Of a stretch of 64,000 nt of DNA, positions 41,475-49,621 are shown piece after piece. The stretch covers positions 3,162,001 through 3,226,000 of the forward strand of contig NZ_JACCBI010000001.1 of NCBI RefSeq assembly GCF_013407835.1, written 5' to 3'. The number at the start of each line of letters is the position of its first letter. Position 1 is the stretch's first letter. A model generated the notes under the pieces. The model made no database searches, was not told the origin of the DNA, and worked only from the letters and a program-made list of their open reading frames with translations. The position numbers and the translations under genes are program-made. The stretch comes from Agromyces atrinae. Lineage in GTDB: Bacteria > Actinomycetota > Actinomycetes > Actinomycetales > Microbacteriaceae.

Positions 41475-42518
41475 TCAGCGGGAGTCGACGCTCTTCGACC
41501 GGCTGAGCCACGCAGGCTGCACGTAGGCGTAGCGCAGCACGGGCGAGCGCTCGACGCGGTTCGCGATGACGAGCGAGAGCCACGCCGATCCGGCCGCGAG
41601 GAGCGGCGGCGCGAGGACCGCGACGAGCAGGTTCTCCTTCACCGGCTCGGCGAGGAAGTGGAGCAGCCAGCACACGATGAGGATGATCGACGTGTGCGTC
41701 AGATAGATGGGGAGCGTGCGCGAACCGATGCGGCGGAGGAACCGCACGGGGGAGAGCACCCGGCTGAGGCAGATGCCGGCGAGCAGCCCGAGGCAGCACG
41801 TCAGGAAGTAATAGCCCGGCACGCTCGTCGCGAGCCCGCCGAACGTGCCCGCGGCGGCGACCGCGGCCCACACCGCGCACGCGACGCCGAGCAGAGCCCA
41901 TCGCGTGCTCGTCGCGTACGTCATGATGCGATCGCGCAGGTAGAGACCGACGAGGAAGAAGAAGGCGTACTTCGCGGCGCCGCCCCACCCGATACCGCCG
42001 AAGCCCTCGATCGACATCGCCACGATCGAGAGGATCGCGGCGAGCGAGAGCTGGATCCACGGCGGGACGCGACGGATGAGCTTCGCGCCGGCGAAGAAGA
42101 GGGCGAGGGCCCAGATGAACCACAGCTCGAACCGCGGTGAGACGGGCGCCGCGACGAGATAGACGAGCTGGTAGAGGTAGTTGCCCTCCTGCCCCTGGAG
42201 GTTCAGCCCGAGCATGAAGGTGAACGTCGCGATGACGCTCCACAGGGCGTAGACCCACACGTAGAGCGAGAGCTTCGTCGACCAGAGCTTCGGCCACGGC
42301 GCCGTGAGCCACTTCTGTGCGAACAGCCCCGCGAGCATGAAGAAGAGAGGAAGGCGGAGCGAGGCGATGAACGCACTCGCCGTCTGCCAGCCCGCGACGT
42401 CGAACCCCGCCTCGAGCAGCCAGTTGATGGAGTGGAAGAGCACGACGAGCAGGATCGCGGTGCCGCGGCCGGTGTCGACCCAGTCGAGGCGCGACGCTCG
42501 CCGCGCGGTCTCAGCCAC
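41475..42518 (-). CDS. Acyltransferase family 3 membrane protein
   Basis: A 347-residue integral membrane protein with about 10 helices. The acyltransferase-3 signatures are present: RLDWVDTGRGTAILLVVLFHS (helix 1, with catalytic-type His), LRLPLFFMLAGLF with R for acyl-CoA or sugar binding, and LWFIWALALFF. It transfers acyl groups to exported polysaccharide or glycolipid. GTG 42518 is chosen because GGAAGGAGCGAC stands just upstream, and it overlaps the polymerase stop by 8 bases. It is the last gene in a three-gene operon with the beta-helix protein and the polymerase. Confidence 0.88.
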   Translation of the reverse strand: MAETARRASRLDWVDTGRGTAILLVVLFHSINWLLEAGFDVAGWQTASAFIASLRLPLFFMLAGLFAQKWLTAPWPKLWSTKLSLYVWVYALWSVIATFTFMLGLNLQGQEGNYLYQLVYLVAAPVSPRFELWFIWALALFFAGAKLIRRVPPWIQLSLAAILSIVAMSIEGFGGIGWGGAAKYAFFFLVGLYLRDRIMTYATSTRWALLGVACAVWAAVAAAGTFGGLATSVPGYYFLTCCLGLLAGICLSRVLSPVRFLRRIGSRTLPIYLTHTSIILIVCWLLHFLAEPVKENLLVAVLAPPLLAAGSAWLSLVIANRVERSPVLRYAYVQPAWLSRSKSVDSR

Positions 42519-43836
42519 GTCGCTCCTTCCACGGCACGGTCGTGAGTGAGGCCGCGTGGGAGTCATCCGTCTCGCTCGTCCGCCGCACGAGGAGCGGAAC
42601 CAGGCCGAGCGCGAGGATGAGCGGGAGCAGTCGCGTGGCCGAGACGGCGGGGCTGAAGGCGAGGTCCCAGAGGAAGCGGATCGTCAGGTACGCATAGATG
42701 GCGGTGAGGGCATGGTCGCGCATGCGCACCCAGAACCCGCGGATGACGATGACGAGCGACATCAGTCCGAGGGCGAGACCCGCGAGGCCGAACCAGATCC
42801 AGAAGTCGCCGAGCATCGAGTGCACCTCGATGGCACCGCCGAAGAGATACCGCTCGACGTAGCCGTTGTTCGGGTCGTACCCAATGCTCGCCATGCCCAT
42901 CTTCGCCGAGAGGATGTCGAGGAAGTTGGCGTTCGTGCCCGAGCCCATGCCGAAGGGGTACTCGCTGATGAGGGCCGTGCTCGCCGCGATCTCGGGCCTG
43001 CCGCCGAGCAGCACCGAGCCGCTCTGGTCGAGCTGCGCCTGGGTGCGCGCCTGCGTCGCCTCACCGAAGTAGCCCTCGAGGATCGCCGATTGCACGAGCA
43101 GGAAGACGGCGACGGCCGCCACGACGAGACTGAGCAGGCTGCCGATACCGCGCCGGCCCGGGATGACGGACTGGCTGACCCGCTGCCAGACGATGATGAC
43201 CGCGGCGAGCAGGAGCATCGCGGAGTTCGATCGGGAGTCGTTGACGGCGCCGACCAGGGCGAGTGCCAGGAGGGCGGCGAGCTGCACCCAGAGCCGGCCC
43301 GACAGCGACGCGATCGTCAGCACGAGGGCGCCGATGGCGATCGAATAGGTGAAGCGCCAGGCGTTCTCCTGGTCGGACAGATTAAAAGGAATGCCGAGGA
43401 CCATTCCGACCGAGAACGCGAGGCACATGCGCCCCACCCCGACAGCGCGTGCCGCCCAGACGAGCGCACCGGTCGAGGCGATGAGTCCGATGATCATGAC
43501 GCTGCGCGAGAGCGTGTCGCTCTGGGTGCTCGCGTGGTTGATCGAGTGGATGCTCGTCAGCACGACTCCGCTCACGACGGCGGCCACGCCGATGAGCGAG
43601 AACACGACGGCCGAGCGAATCCGCACGAATGTCGGAAGCCACACGGGGATGAGGAGGATCGCGATGACCGTGCCGACCCGCAGGCCGTAGGGGAGGTCGA
43701 TCCGCATGCCGATGACGGCGGCGGTCGCGAGGCCCACGATCGAGTGGGTCCGCAGTTCGATGCGACCGCTGAGGGTGCGCGGGTTCAGAAGGGCAGGCGC
43801 GGGCGCCGTGTTCTTCTGAACCCGCGCGGTACTCAC
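42511..43836 (-). CDS. O-antigen ligase/polymerase family protein (Wzy-like)
   Basis: A 441-residue membrane protein with about 12 helices and a large extracytoplasmic loop in the second half (VQSAILEGYFGEATQ... to NGYVERYLFGGAIEVHSMLGDFW). The loop contains GGRPEIAASTALISEYPFGMGSGTN and ends in HSMLGDFWIWFGLAG, where the H-S-x-x-G-D pattern corresponds to the conserved His/Gly region of the Wzy_C/O-antigen ligase family. It should join repeat units on the outer face. The GTG start overlaps the beta-helix stop (GTGA at 43836-43833). Confidence 0.86.
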   Translation of the reverse strand: MSTARVQKNTAPAPALLNPRTLSGRIELRTHSIVGLATAAVIGMRIDLPYGLRVGTVIAILLIPVWLPTFVRIRSAVVFSLIGVAAVVSGVVLTSIHSINHASTQSDTLSRSVMIIGLIASTGALVWAARAVGVGRMCLAFSVGMVLGIPFNLSDQENAWRFTYSIAIGALVLTIASLSGRLWVQLAALLALALVGAVNDSRSNSAMLLLAAVIIVWQRVSQSVIPGRRGIGSLLSLVVAAVAVFLLVQSAILEGYFGEATQARTQAQLDQSGSVLLGGRPEIAASTALISEYPFGMGSGTNANFLDILSAKMGMASIGYDPNNGYVERYLFGGAIEVHSMLGDFWIWFGLAGLALGLMSLVIVIRGFWVRMRDHALTAIYAYLTIRFLWDLAFSPAVSATRLLPLILALGLVPLLVRRTSETDDSHAASLTTVPWKERRG

Positions 43837-46376
43837 CTCGGTGCGTTCGTCAGGGCGCCGAAGCTCTTCACTCCGGCGGCGACACCGGTCGCGCTCGCGA
43901 CGGCCGCGGGCAGCGCAGCGCTCGTCGCGCCGGGTGCCGCGAGTCGGGAGCTCACGAGGTTGAGGGAAGAATCCACCACAGCAGCACCTTCCCACAGTTT
44001 CGACTTCTTGTCGTGCCCTGTTCCGGATCGGAACGTCTCGATCGTCTTGAAGCTCTTCGTGCCGGCGCTGCCGTTCGCCCAGCAGATGAAGTTGCTCGGG
44101 CTCGTGGAGCTCGCACGGTGGTAGACGTTGCTGTCGAGAGTGATGCCGAAGTCGTTGCCCGACCACGTGTTCGTCATGTCCTGGGACAGCACGGGGCAGC
44201 CGCCTCCGCCGTAGGAGAAGACGTTGTTCCGCACGTTCACGGAGCGCATGACCCACGGGATCTTCGACGTGAGTGATGCGTTCACCTGACGACGCTGATC
44301 CTGCAGGAACGAGATGGTGCGGGTGTTGCCCTGGAAGGTGTTGTTCCACACCTCGAGGTCGCCGGCGTCGTAGATCACGAGACCCGTGTTGCCGTTTCCG
44401 CTGATGCGGTTGTCGGCGATGACGCCCTTGTTGCTCGCCTCGAACTCGATGCCGTGCTCGCCGTTGTTGCGGACGACGTTGCGCGTGATCGTGACGTTGT
44501 ACGCCGAGTCGTCGAACCAGAGGCCGCTCGTGAGGTTGTTCGCGAACACGTTGCCCGAGATCACCACGTCGTTCGACTTCGTGATCTTGACGCCGCCCGA
44601 GACGGGGGCGCGCTTGAAGCGCTCCGTGTTGTTGCCCGTGATGAGCGAGTTCGTGAGCTTCATGCCGGTCGCGACGTTCGCGCCGGCGCCCATCATGCCG
44701 TTGTCGGAGAGGGTCAGCTGACGGAAGTTGTGGCCCGCCGCCCAGGCGTAGAGACCGACGGTCGCATTCTGGGTGATGACGAGGTTCTCGAGGGTGATCT
44801 TCGGCACCTCGGCCGAGACCGCGCCCATCATATTGAGAGTGGTTGCGTAGCGCTTGACGCCGAATCCTCGGAGCGTCGACCCTTCGCCGTGCACCTGGAT
44901 CGCCTTGGTGAGGACGCTCGCCTCGACCGTCTTGCCGCTCGGGTCGGAGCCGACGATGAGCCGGTCGCCCGCCTTGTCGACGAAGAAGGTGCCGGCCTTG
45001 ACCGCTGCGGCCGAGCCGACCTGCTTGAGGGAGGAGCCGTTGATCCAGACCTGGTCGGGGTAGCCCGCGAGGGGGTAGGCGGGATCGATGAAGCGCGACG
45101 ACTCGTCGAGGTTCTTGTTGAACGAGACGCGCTTGTCGAAGTCGTACGTCCACTTGCCGACGACCCACGTCGAGCCGCTCTTCGTCCATCCGGTCACGGG
45201 CTTCGAGCCGTCGAACCAGACGCTCTCGCGCGGATAGGCCTGGATCGTGAGGTTCTTGCCCTTGGGGATGTAGATCGACTCGCGGTACGTGCCGCCGCGC
45301 AGCACGATCGTCGATCCCGACTTCGCGGCGTCGATCGCCTTCTGGGCGCTGCCGTACGGCGACGCGGCCGTGCCGGCGCCCGACGTCGAGTTCTTCGCCG
45401 TCGCGTAGATCGCGCCGGAGGGGACGGAGTAGTTCGCCGATCCCACGGCGACGGAGCCGGCCGTGATCGCGGGCGCGTTCTGCAGCCCGGCCGCGGGCGC
45501 GGGAGCCGGAGCCGGAGCGGGCGCAGGAGCGGGAGCGGGTGCGGGAGCGGGCGTCGTCGGAGCAGGGGCGGGCGTCGATCCGCCGCCCGAGAGCACGGGG
45601 TCCTTCCAGACGCCGAGGTCGTCGACGCTCAGGCGCGTGGCCGCGGACTCGGCCGAGAGGTAGGTCGTGATGCCGGCGGCCCCGGCGGCGGTGATGCGCT
45701 TCGCGTCGGTGTCGGCGCGGTCGATCTGCCAGGGCGGTGCCGTGGCGGCGCTCTTCCATGCGCGGGCGAGGAGCTGCACCGACGCGTCGGCGCCGGCGGC
45801 GACGAACTCGACGGTGATCGGTTCGCCGGCACGCACGTCGCGGAGTGCCACGACGGTGTCGCCGATGTACGTCTCCTTGCTCGTCGAGCCGTCGTAGCGC
45901 GACAGGCTGAGGTTGAGCGAGGCGCTCTTCGTGAAGCGTGCGCGGGCCTGGTACGACGTTCCGCCGTTCGACCGCAGCGTCAGCGAGAAGGTCGCACCGT
46001 TGCCGGCGGCGGGCAGCGCGTCGAGCGTGACGTTCGCGCGGATGCGCGCGTCGCGGGTGCTGACGCCGGGGAGCGTCTGGGTTCCGAAGGCGCCCGGCAC
46101 GAGGGCGACGCTTCCAACGCCGTCCTTGACCGAGAAGTCGGCGGCGCGGTTCGACGCGTAGTCGAGCCCGCTCGCCGCGGAGCCCCAGCCGGAGGCTACG
46201 GTGCGGCTGAAGGCATCGGTCACGACGGACGTGCCGTCGGTGGTCTGGGTCGCGGCCGTTGCGGGGGCCGAGAGGCCGACGCCGGTCAGAGTGAACGCTG
46301 CGATCGTGATCGCAGCGAGTGTGAGACGTGAGGCTCGGGGGCCTCGATGAGTGGGCTTCAGGGGTCTACTGTGCAC
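43833..46376 (-). CDS. Secreted right-handed beta-helix protein with beta-sandwich module
   Basis: An 847-residue exported protein. Signal peptide (LTLAAITIAAFTLTGVGLSAPATA), a ~190-residue beta-sandwich (~50-250, VVTDAFSRTVASGWGSA at its start), a low-complexity Ala-Pro linker (~265-295), then ~510 residues of parallel beta-helix: IYATAKNSTSGAGTAASPYGSAQKAIDAAKSGSTIVLRGGTYRESI, followed by rows with N-x-V and SNDVVISGNVF type turns and SNKGVIADNRISGNGNTGLVIYD. This fold is shared by pectate lyases, alginate epimerases and other polysaccharide lyases or modifying enzymes, so it may trim or modify the polymer. It heads an operon with the polymerase and an acyltransferase. The GTG start is weakly supported. 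Confidence 0.85.
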   Translation of the reverse strand: MHSRPLKPTHRGPRASRLTLAAITIAAFTLTGVGLSAPATAATQTTDGTSVVTDAFSRTVASGWGSAASGLDYASNRAADFSVKDGVGSVALVPGAFGTQTLPGVSTRDARIRANVTLDALPAAGNGATFSLTLRSNGGTSYQARARFTKSASLNLSLSRYDGSTSKETYIGDTVVALRDVRAGEPITVEFVAAGADASVQLLARAWKSAATAPPWQIDRADTDAKRITAAGAAGITTYLSAESAATRLSVDDLGVWKDPVLSGGGSTPAPAPTTPAPAPAPAPAPAPAPAPAPAAGLQNAPAITAGSVAVGSANYSVPSGAIYATAKNSTSGAGTAASPYGSAQKAIDAAKSGSTIVLRGGTYRESIYIPKGKNLTIQAYPRESVWFDGSKPVTGWTKSGSTWVVGKWTYDFDKRVSFNKNLDESSRFIDPAYPLAGYPDQVWINGSSLKQVGSAAAVKAGTFFVDKAGDRLIVGSDPSGKTVEASVLTKAIQVHGEGSTLRGFGVKRYATTLNMMGAVSAEVPKITLENLVITQNATVGLYAWAAGHNFRQLTLSDNGMMGAGANVATGMKLTNSLITGNNTERFKRAPVSGGVKITKSNDVVISGNVFANNLTSGLWFDDSAYNVTITRNVVRNNGEHGIEFEASNKGVIADNRISGNGNTGLVIYDAGDLEVWNNTFQGNTRTISFLQDQRRQVNASLTSKIPWVMRSVNVRNNVFSYGGGGCPVLSQDMTNTWSGNDFGITLDSNVYHRASSTSPSNFICWANGSAGTKSFKTIETFRSGTGHDKKSKLWEGAAVVDSSLNLVSSRLAAPGATSAALPAAVASATGVAAGVKSFGALTNAPR

Positions 46377-46463
46377 AGGACGTCATCCTCGAGGTTTTCT
46401 CATGCCGCTGAGGCGCGCGTGTCTCAATGAGGAAAGCTCGGGGAGGGCGGGCGGCGATGCGAC

Positions 46464-46492
46464 ATATAAACACACCATGTCTCTGCATGCAA
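46464..46492 (-). promoter_or_regulatory. Promoter of the beta-helix/polymerase/acyltransferase operon
   Basis: Minus-strand TTGCAT (46492-46487), 17-base spacer, TTATAT (46469-46464). Transcription would start near 46456, leaving a leader of about 80 bases before GTG 46376. The local AT-richness contrasts with the surroundings. Confidence 0.55.
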
Positions 46493-46497
46493 TTTTT

Positions 46498-46530
46498 GTG
46501 ACCCCCGAATGGGGTTCATCGGGGGGTCAC
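46498..46530. terminator. Hairpin terminator of the BY-kinase gene
   Basis: GTGACCCCC (46498-46506) pairs with GGGGGTCAC (46522-46530) around a 15-base loop; the kinase stop codon lies inside the right arm. On the minus strand the hairpin is followed by a run of five A, not T, so it is not a classical U-tract terminator. Confidence 0.55.
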
Positions 46531-47999
46531 GACGCCGTCTCGACGGATTCGGCGGTCGGGCTCTTCGCCGCTGATTTACTGTGCGCCGGCGGGGATGTCG
46601 GGGCGGGCGTCTCGCGGGGCGCCGCGCCCTTCCTGGGAGCTTCCTTCGACTTCGGCGCGTACTCGGCCACGTAGCCGTATCGGGCCCGCGTGCGGCGCGG
46701 CACGCAACTGATGACGACGCCGAGCATGCGGACGCCGGCGCTCTCGAGCTTCTCGAACAGGTGGGTGAGAGCGCGCGCCGTCGTCTTGTTGTAGCGTGCG
46801 ACGACGAGTGCGCCGTCGGTGATGCGCCCGATCCACGCGGCATCCGTCACCGCGAGCAGCGGGGGTGAATCGATGATGATGACGTCGTACTCGGCTGACG
46901 CCTGCTCGATGAGATGCTGCATGGAATCGCTCGAGAGCAACTGGGTGGGGTTCGGCGGCACGGCGCCGCTCGTCAGCACATCGAGGCGGTCGTGGGCCCA
47001 GCGCTGAACGGCGACATCGAGGTCGTACTGACCGATGAGCACGCCCGTCAGGCCGACCGCGTCGTCGAGCTGGGTGAGCGTCGCGATCGTCGGACGCCGC
47101 AGGTCGGCGTCGATGAGCAGAACCCGTTGGGATGACTCGGCGAGGGTCAGCGCGAGGCTCGCGGCGATCGAGCTCTTGGCCTCGCCCGGCGATGCGGAGG
47201 TGACGACGAACGAGCGGAGGCCTCCGTCGACCGTGAGGAATGTGAGATTCGCCGCGAGGGTTCGGAGCGACTCGGCCTCGAGCCCCTGCGGGTCGATGAG
47301 CACCCGCGCCGGAAGCGTCGAGTCGCGCTTCGCGAGAACGACCTCGCCGACGACGGGGTCGTCGGTCAGGTGGGCGATCTCGCGCGGGTCGGTGATCGGC
47401 TGCGAGACGAGACCGCGGATGATCGCGTAGACGAGCCCGAGCACGAGGCCGACCGCGGCGCCGAGCGCGACCATGAGGCGCGTGTTCGGGGCGATCGGGA
47501 ACGACGGGAGCGAGGCCGACTGGATCGTCGTGAGTCGCACGGTCGGCGTGCCGTCGGGGCTCGTGGGGGAGACCTCGGAGACCGCGAGGGAGAGGTGTGT
47601 GGTCACGGAGCGGGCGATGCGCTGAGCGCCTTCGGCCGTGCCGTCGACGACGCTCAGATCGATGACCGTCGTGTTGAGGGGCGAGCCCGCTGTGATCTGC
47701 CCCGCGAGGCGTGCCGTGCTCATGTCGAGATCGAGGTCGTCGATCACCTGATCGAGCACGAGCTCGGAGTCGGCGAGGAGCACGTACGACGACACGAGGT
47801 TCTCGATGTAGGCCGTTCCCTGCACGAGTTCGGCGGCGCTTCCGCCGTTCTCGCTCGTGAGGAGCACGCTGCTCGTCGAGCGGTACACGTCGGGGGTCGC
47901 CGCGGCCATCGCGTAGCCACCGGCGGCGCCGAGCGCGGCGAGGAGCACGATCATGAGCCACCGTCGACTCACGGACTTCAGATACTCGTTCAGTGACAC
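46527..47999 (-). CDS. Wzz/BY-kinase polysaccharide co-polymerase (Wzc-like)
   Basis: A 490-residue protein: N-terminal Wzz domain with two transmembrane helices (~13-32 and ~175-195) and an outside loop, then a cytoplasmic CpsD/CapB-like bacterial tyrosine-kinase domain (~230-440). Walker A' is VLLIDADLRRPT and Walker B VIIIDSPPLL. The Walker A reads SASPGEAKSS, with Ala 274 before Lys 275 where these kinases have Gly (GEGKS). The C-terminus has several tyrosines (RYGYVAEYA), then a Lys/Ala/Pro-rich tail. It controls polymer length and export through cycles of autophosphorylation. GTG 47999 follows GGGGGGAACACAC. It is divergent from its likely phosphatase. Confidence 0.9.
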   Translation of the reverse strand: MSLNEYLKSVSRRWLMIVLLAALGAAGGYAMAAATPDVYRSTSSVLLTSENGGSAAELVQGTAYIENLVSSYVLLADSELVLDQVIDDLDLDMSTARLAGQITAGSPLNTTVIDLSVVDGTAEGAQRIARSVTTHLSLAVSEVSPTSPDGTPTVRLTTIQSASLPSFPIAPNTRLMVALGAAVGLVLGLVYAIIRGLVSQPITDPREIAHLTDDPVVGEVVLAKRDSTLPARVLIDPQGLEAESLRTLAANLTFLTVDGGLRSFVVTSASPGEAKSSIAASLALTLAESSQRVLLIDADLRRPTIATLTQLDDAVGLTGVLIGQYDLDVAVQRWAHDRLDVLTSGAVPPNPTQLLSSDSMQHLIEQASAEYDVIIIDSPPLLAVTDAAWIGRITDGALVVARYNKTTARALTHLFEKLESAGVRMLGVVISCVPRRTRARYGYVAEYAPKSKEAPRKGAAPRETPAPTSPPAHSKSAAKSPTAESVETAS

Positions 48000-48091
48000 G
48001 TGTGTTCCCCCCGGATACTCGCCGCGACAGCGCGGGCGAACGGTAGGCTCAGAGCCATTGAAGTGAGTCTACGACTGTAGGGATCGACCGC

Positions 48092-48757
48092 GTGGTGGAA
48101 GAACTCGGCACTCTCCTCGTGGTCTGTCATGCGAACATCTGCCGTTCGCCACTCATCGAACATCTTCTGCGACGCGAGCTCGCCGGCGCGGGCGTCGCCG
48201 GAGGCATCCGTGTCGAGAGCGCCGGCACGCACGCGATCGTCGGAGCCGAACTGTGTGTGGTCTGCGCACGGGCGATCGAAGACGACGACGCCCTCGCCGC
48301 GTCGGACGGCGGCGACGCGCACCGCGCCCGGCAGCTCGATGTCGAGATGCTCGACCGAGCCGACCTCGTGATCGTCGCGTCGGGCGCCGAACGGGCGGCT
48401 GCCGCCCGGATCTCCCCGGCGTCGCGCGATCGCACGTTCACCCTGCTCGAGGCCGCGGCGCTCGCCGAGGTCATGGCCGATCGCGACGGCGATCACGCGC
48501 TCGCTCCCGGCGCGACGGGGGCTGCGCTCCGGAGCCTCGCCGAAGGGCTGGCCGCCCAGCGCGGCCTCGCGACTCCCGTCGCGGCCCCGCAGCCGCCGCG
48601 CGGGCGATGGGCGCGGCTCTTCTCGCGCGAGACTGAGCCGCCGGCGACCTTCGACCTCGATGACGTGCACATGCTGGGCGTCGACGGACACCAGCCCATG
48701 ATCGAGACGGCACGCGGTGCCGTCGCTCGCTTCGCGGACTTCGCGCTCACCCGGTGA
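48092..48757 (+). CDS. Low-molecular-weight protein-tyrosine phosphatase (Wzb-like)
   Basis: A 221-residue cytoplasmic phosphatase, divergent from the BY-kinase and therefore its probable antagonist. The P-loop C-x5-R-S is VVCHANICRSP (Cys 12, Arg 18), with Ala in place of the usual Gly before the Asn. A Cys-x-Cys-like ELCVVCARAIEDDD segment and a Pro/Arg-rich insertion (~165-190) make it longer than the usual ~150 residues. The general-acid loop, normally D-P, appears to read DLDDVHMLG. Start GTG 48092 or GTG 48095; ribosome site weak. Confidence 0.83.
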   Translation: MVEELGTLLVVCHANICRSPLIEHLLRRELAGAGVAGGIRVESAGTHAIVGAELCVVCARAIEDDDALAASDGGDAHRARQLDVEMLDRADLVIVASGAERAAAARISPASRDRTFTLLEAAALAEVMADRDGDHALAPGATGAALRSLAEGLAAQRGLATPVAAPQPPRGRWARLFSRETEPPATFDLDDVHMLGVDGHQPMIETARGAVARFADFALTR

Positions 48758-48807
48758 TCCGCACGCGGAACGGCGGCCGGCCGCGACCGGCGCGTCGCCT
48801 CCGGCCC

Positions 48808-49593
48808 TCACTGAGTGGGCAGGGGTGTGTCGAGGCGCTTCATTGCGCGGAACCAGCTCGCGGACGCGAGGAGGAGGTGGCCGAGGCTCGCGACGAAGAG
48901 CAGCGCGTAGACGAGCGTGAAGGCCGAGGTGAATCCGAGCAGCACGAACGACAGGCAGAGCACGCCGAAGTCGGTCGGCAGCACGATGAGCGAACGCAGC
49001 GTCGAGGCGGAGCGCACGGGTGTGGGTGACGCGCCGTGGCGGAGCGCGTGGGTCGTCTTCAGCTGATCGTTGAGGATCATCGCGAAGAAGCTCACCGTGT
49101 TCACGATCGTGAAGCCGAGCGGCACGAGCAGCCACGGCGAGTCGACGCCGAGGGTGCGCACCGCCCAGAACAGCACCGCGAGGTGGAGGCTGACGATCTT
49201 CAGGCAGTCGACGACGTGATCGAGCCACTCGCCGGCGGCTGAACCGCCGCCGAGAAGTCGCGCGACCTGGCCGTCGGCGGAATCGAACGCGTAACCGATC
49301 GCGAGGAGCAGCCACACGGCGATGCCCGTGGCGACCCCCGACGGCACGAACGCGAGCACGGCGATCCCACTGAACGTGAAGAGCGCGCTGATCGCCGTCA
49401 CCCCGTTCGGGCGGAGGCCGGCGAGGTATGCCGCTGCGGCTATATAGCGACCCGCCCGACGATTCACGTAGACCGAGTAGGCCGGCGAGCCGGGCGCCGC
49501 CTTCTTCTGGGCCGACGCGAGACGCGCGACGACATCGCGGTACCGTTCGCGTTCGCGGTGCTGCTGGTCGATCGCTATCGACGATGTCGTCAT
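48808..49593 (-). CDS. CDP-alcohol phosphatidyltransferase family protein
   Basis: A 261-residue membrane protein with about 6 helices. The signature D-x2-DG-x2-AR-x8-G-x3-D-x3-D is complete: DSADGQVAR, then G and EWLDHVVD. It transfers a phosphoalcohol or phosphosugar from a CDP-linked donor to an alcohol. In a polysaccharide locus with a TagD-like cytidylyltransferase it might make a lipid or glycan carrying glycerol-phosphate, but the acceptor is unknown. ATG 49593 follows GGGGAGAAGAGAACC. It lies 28 bases after the GT4 gene on the same strand and is probably in the priming-transferase operon. Confidence 0.87.
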   Translation of the reverse strand: MTTSSIAIDQQHRERERYRDVVARLASAQKKAAPGSPAYSVYVNRRAGRYIAAAAYLAGLRPNGVTAISALFTFSGIAVLAFVPSGVATGIAVWLLLAIGYAFDSADGQVARLLGGGSAAGEWLDHVVDCLKIVSLHLAVLFWAVRTLGVDSPWLLVPLGFTIVNTVSFFAMILNDQLKTTHALRHGASPTPVRSASTLRSLIVLPTDFGVLCLSFVLLGFTSAFTLVYALLFVASLGHLLLASASWFRAMKRLDTPLPTQ

Positions 49594-49621
49594 GGTTCTC
49601 TTCTCCCCGGGGTGATGCGTG

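Noticed and set aside
49436..49448. TATATAG near-promoter sequence
   Set aside because: It lies inside the CDP-alcohol phosphatidyltransferase coding region; a similar TTATATAG occurs inside the flippase gene at ~40721. Both encode normal residues of well-conserved proteins.
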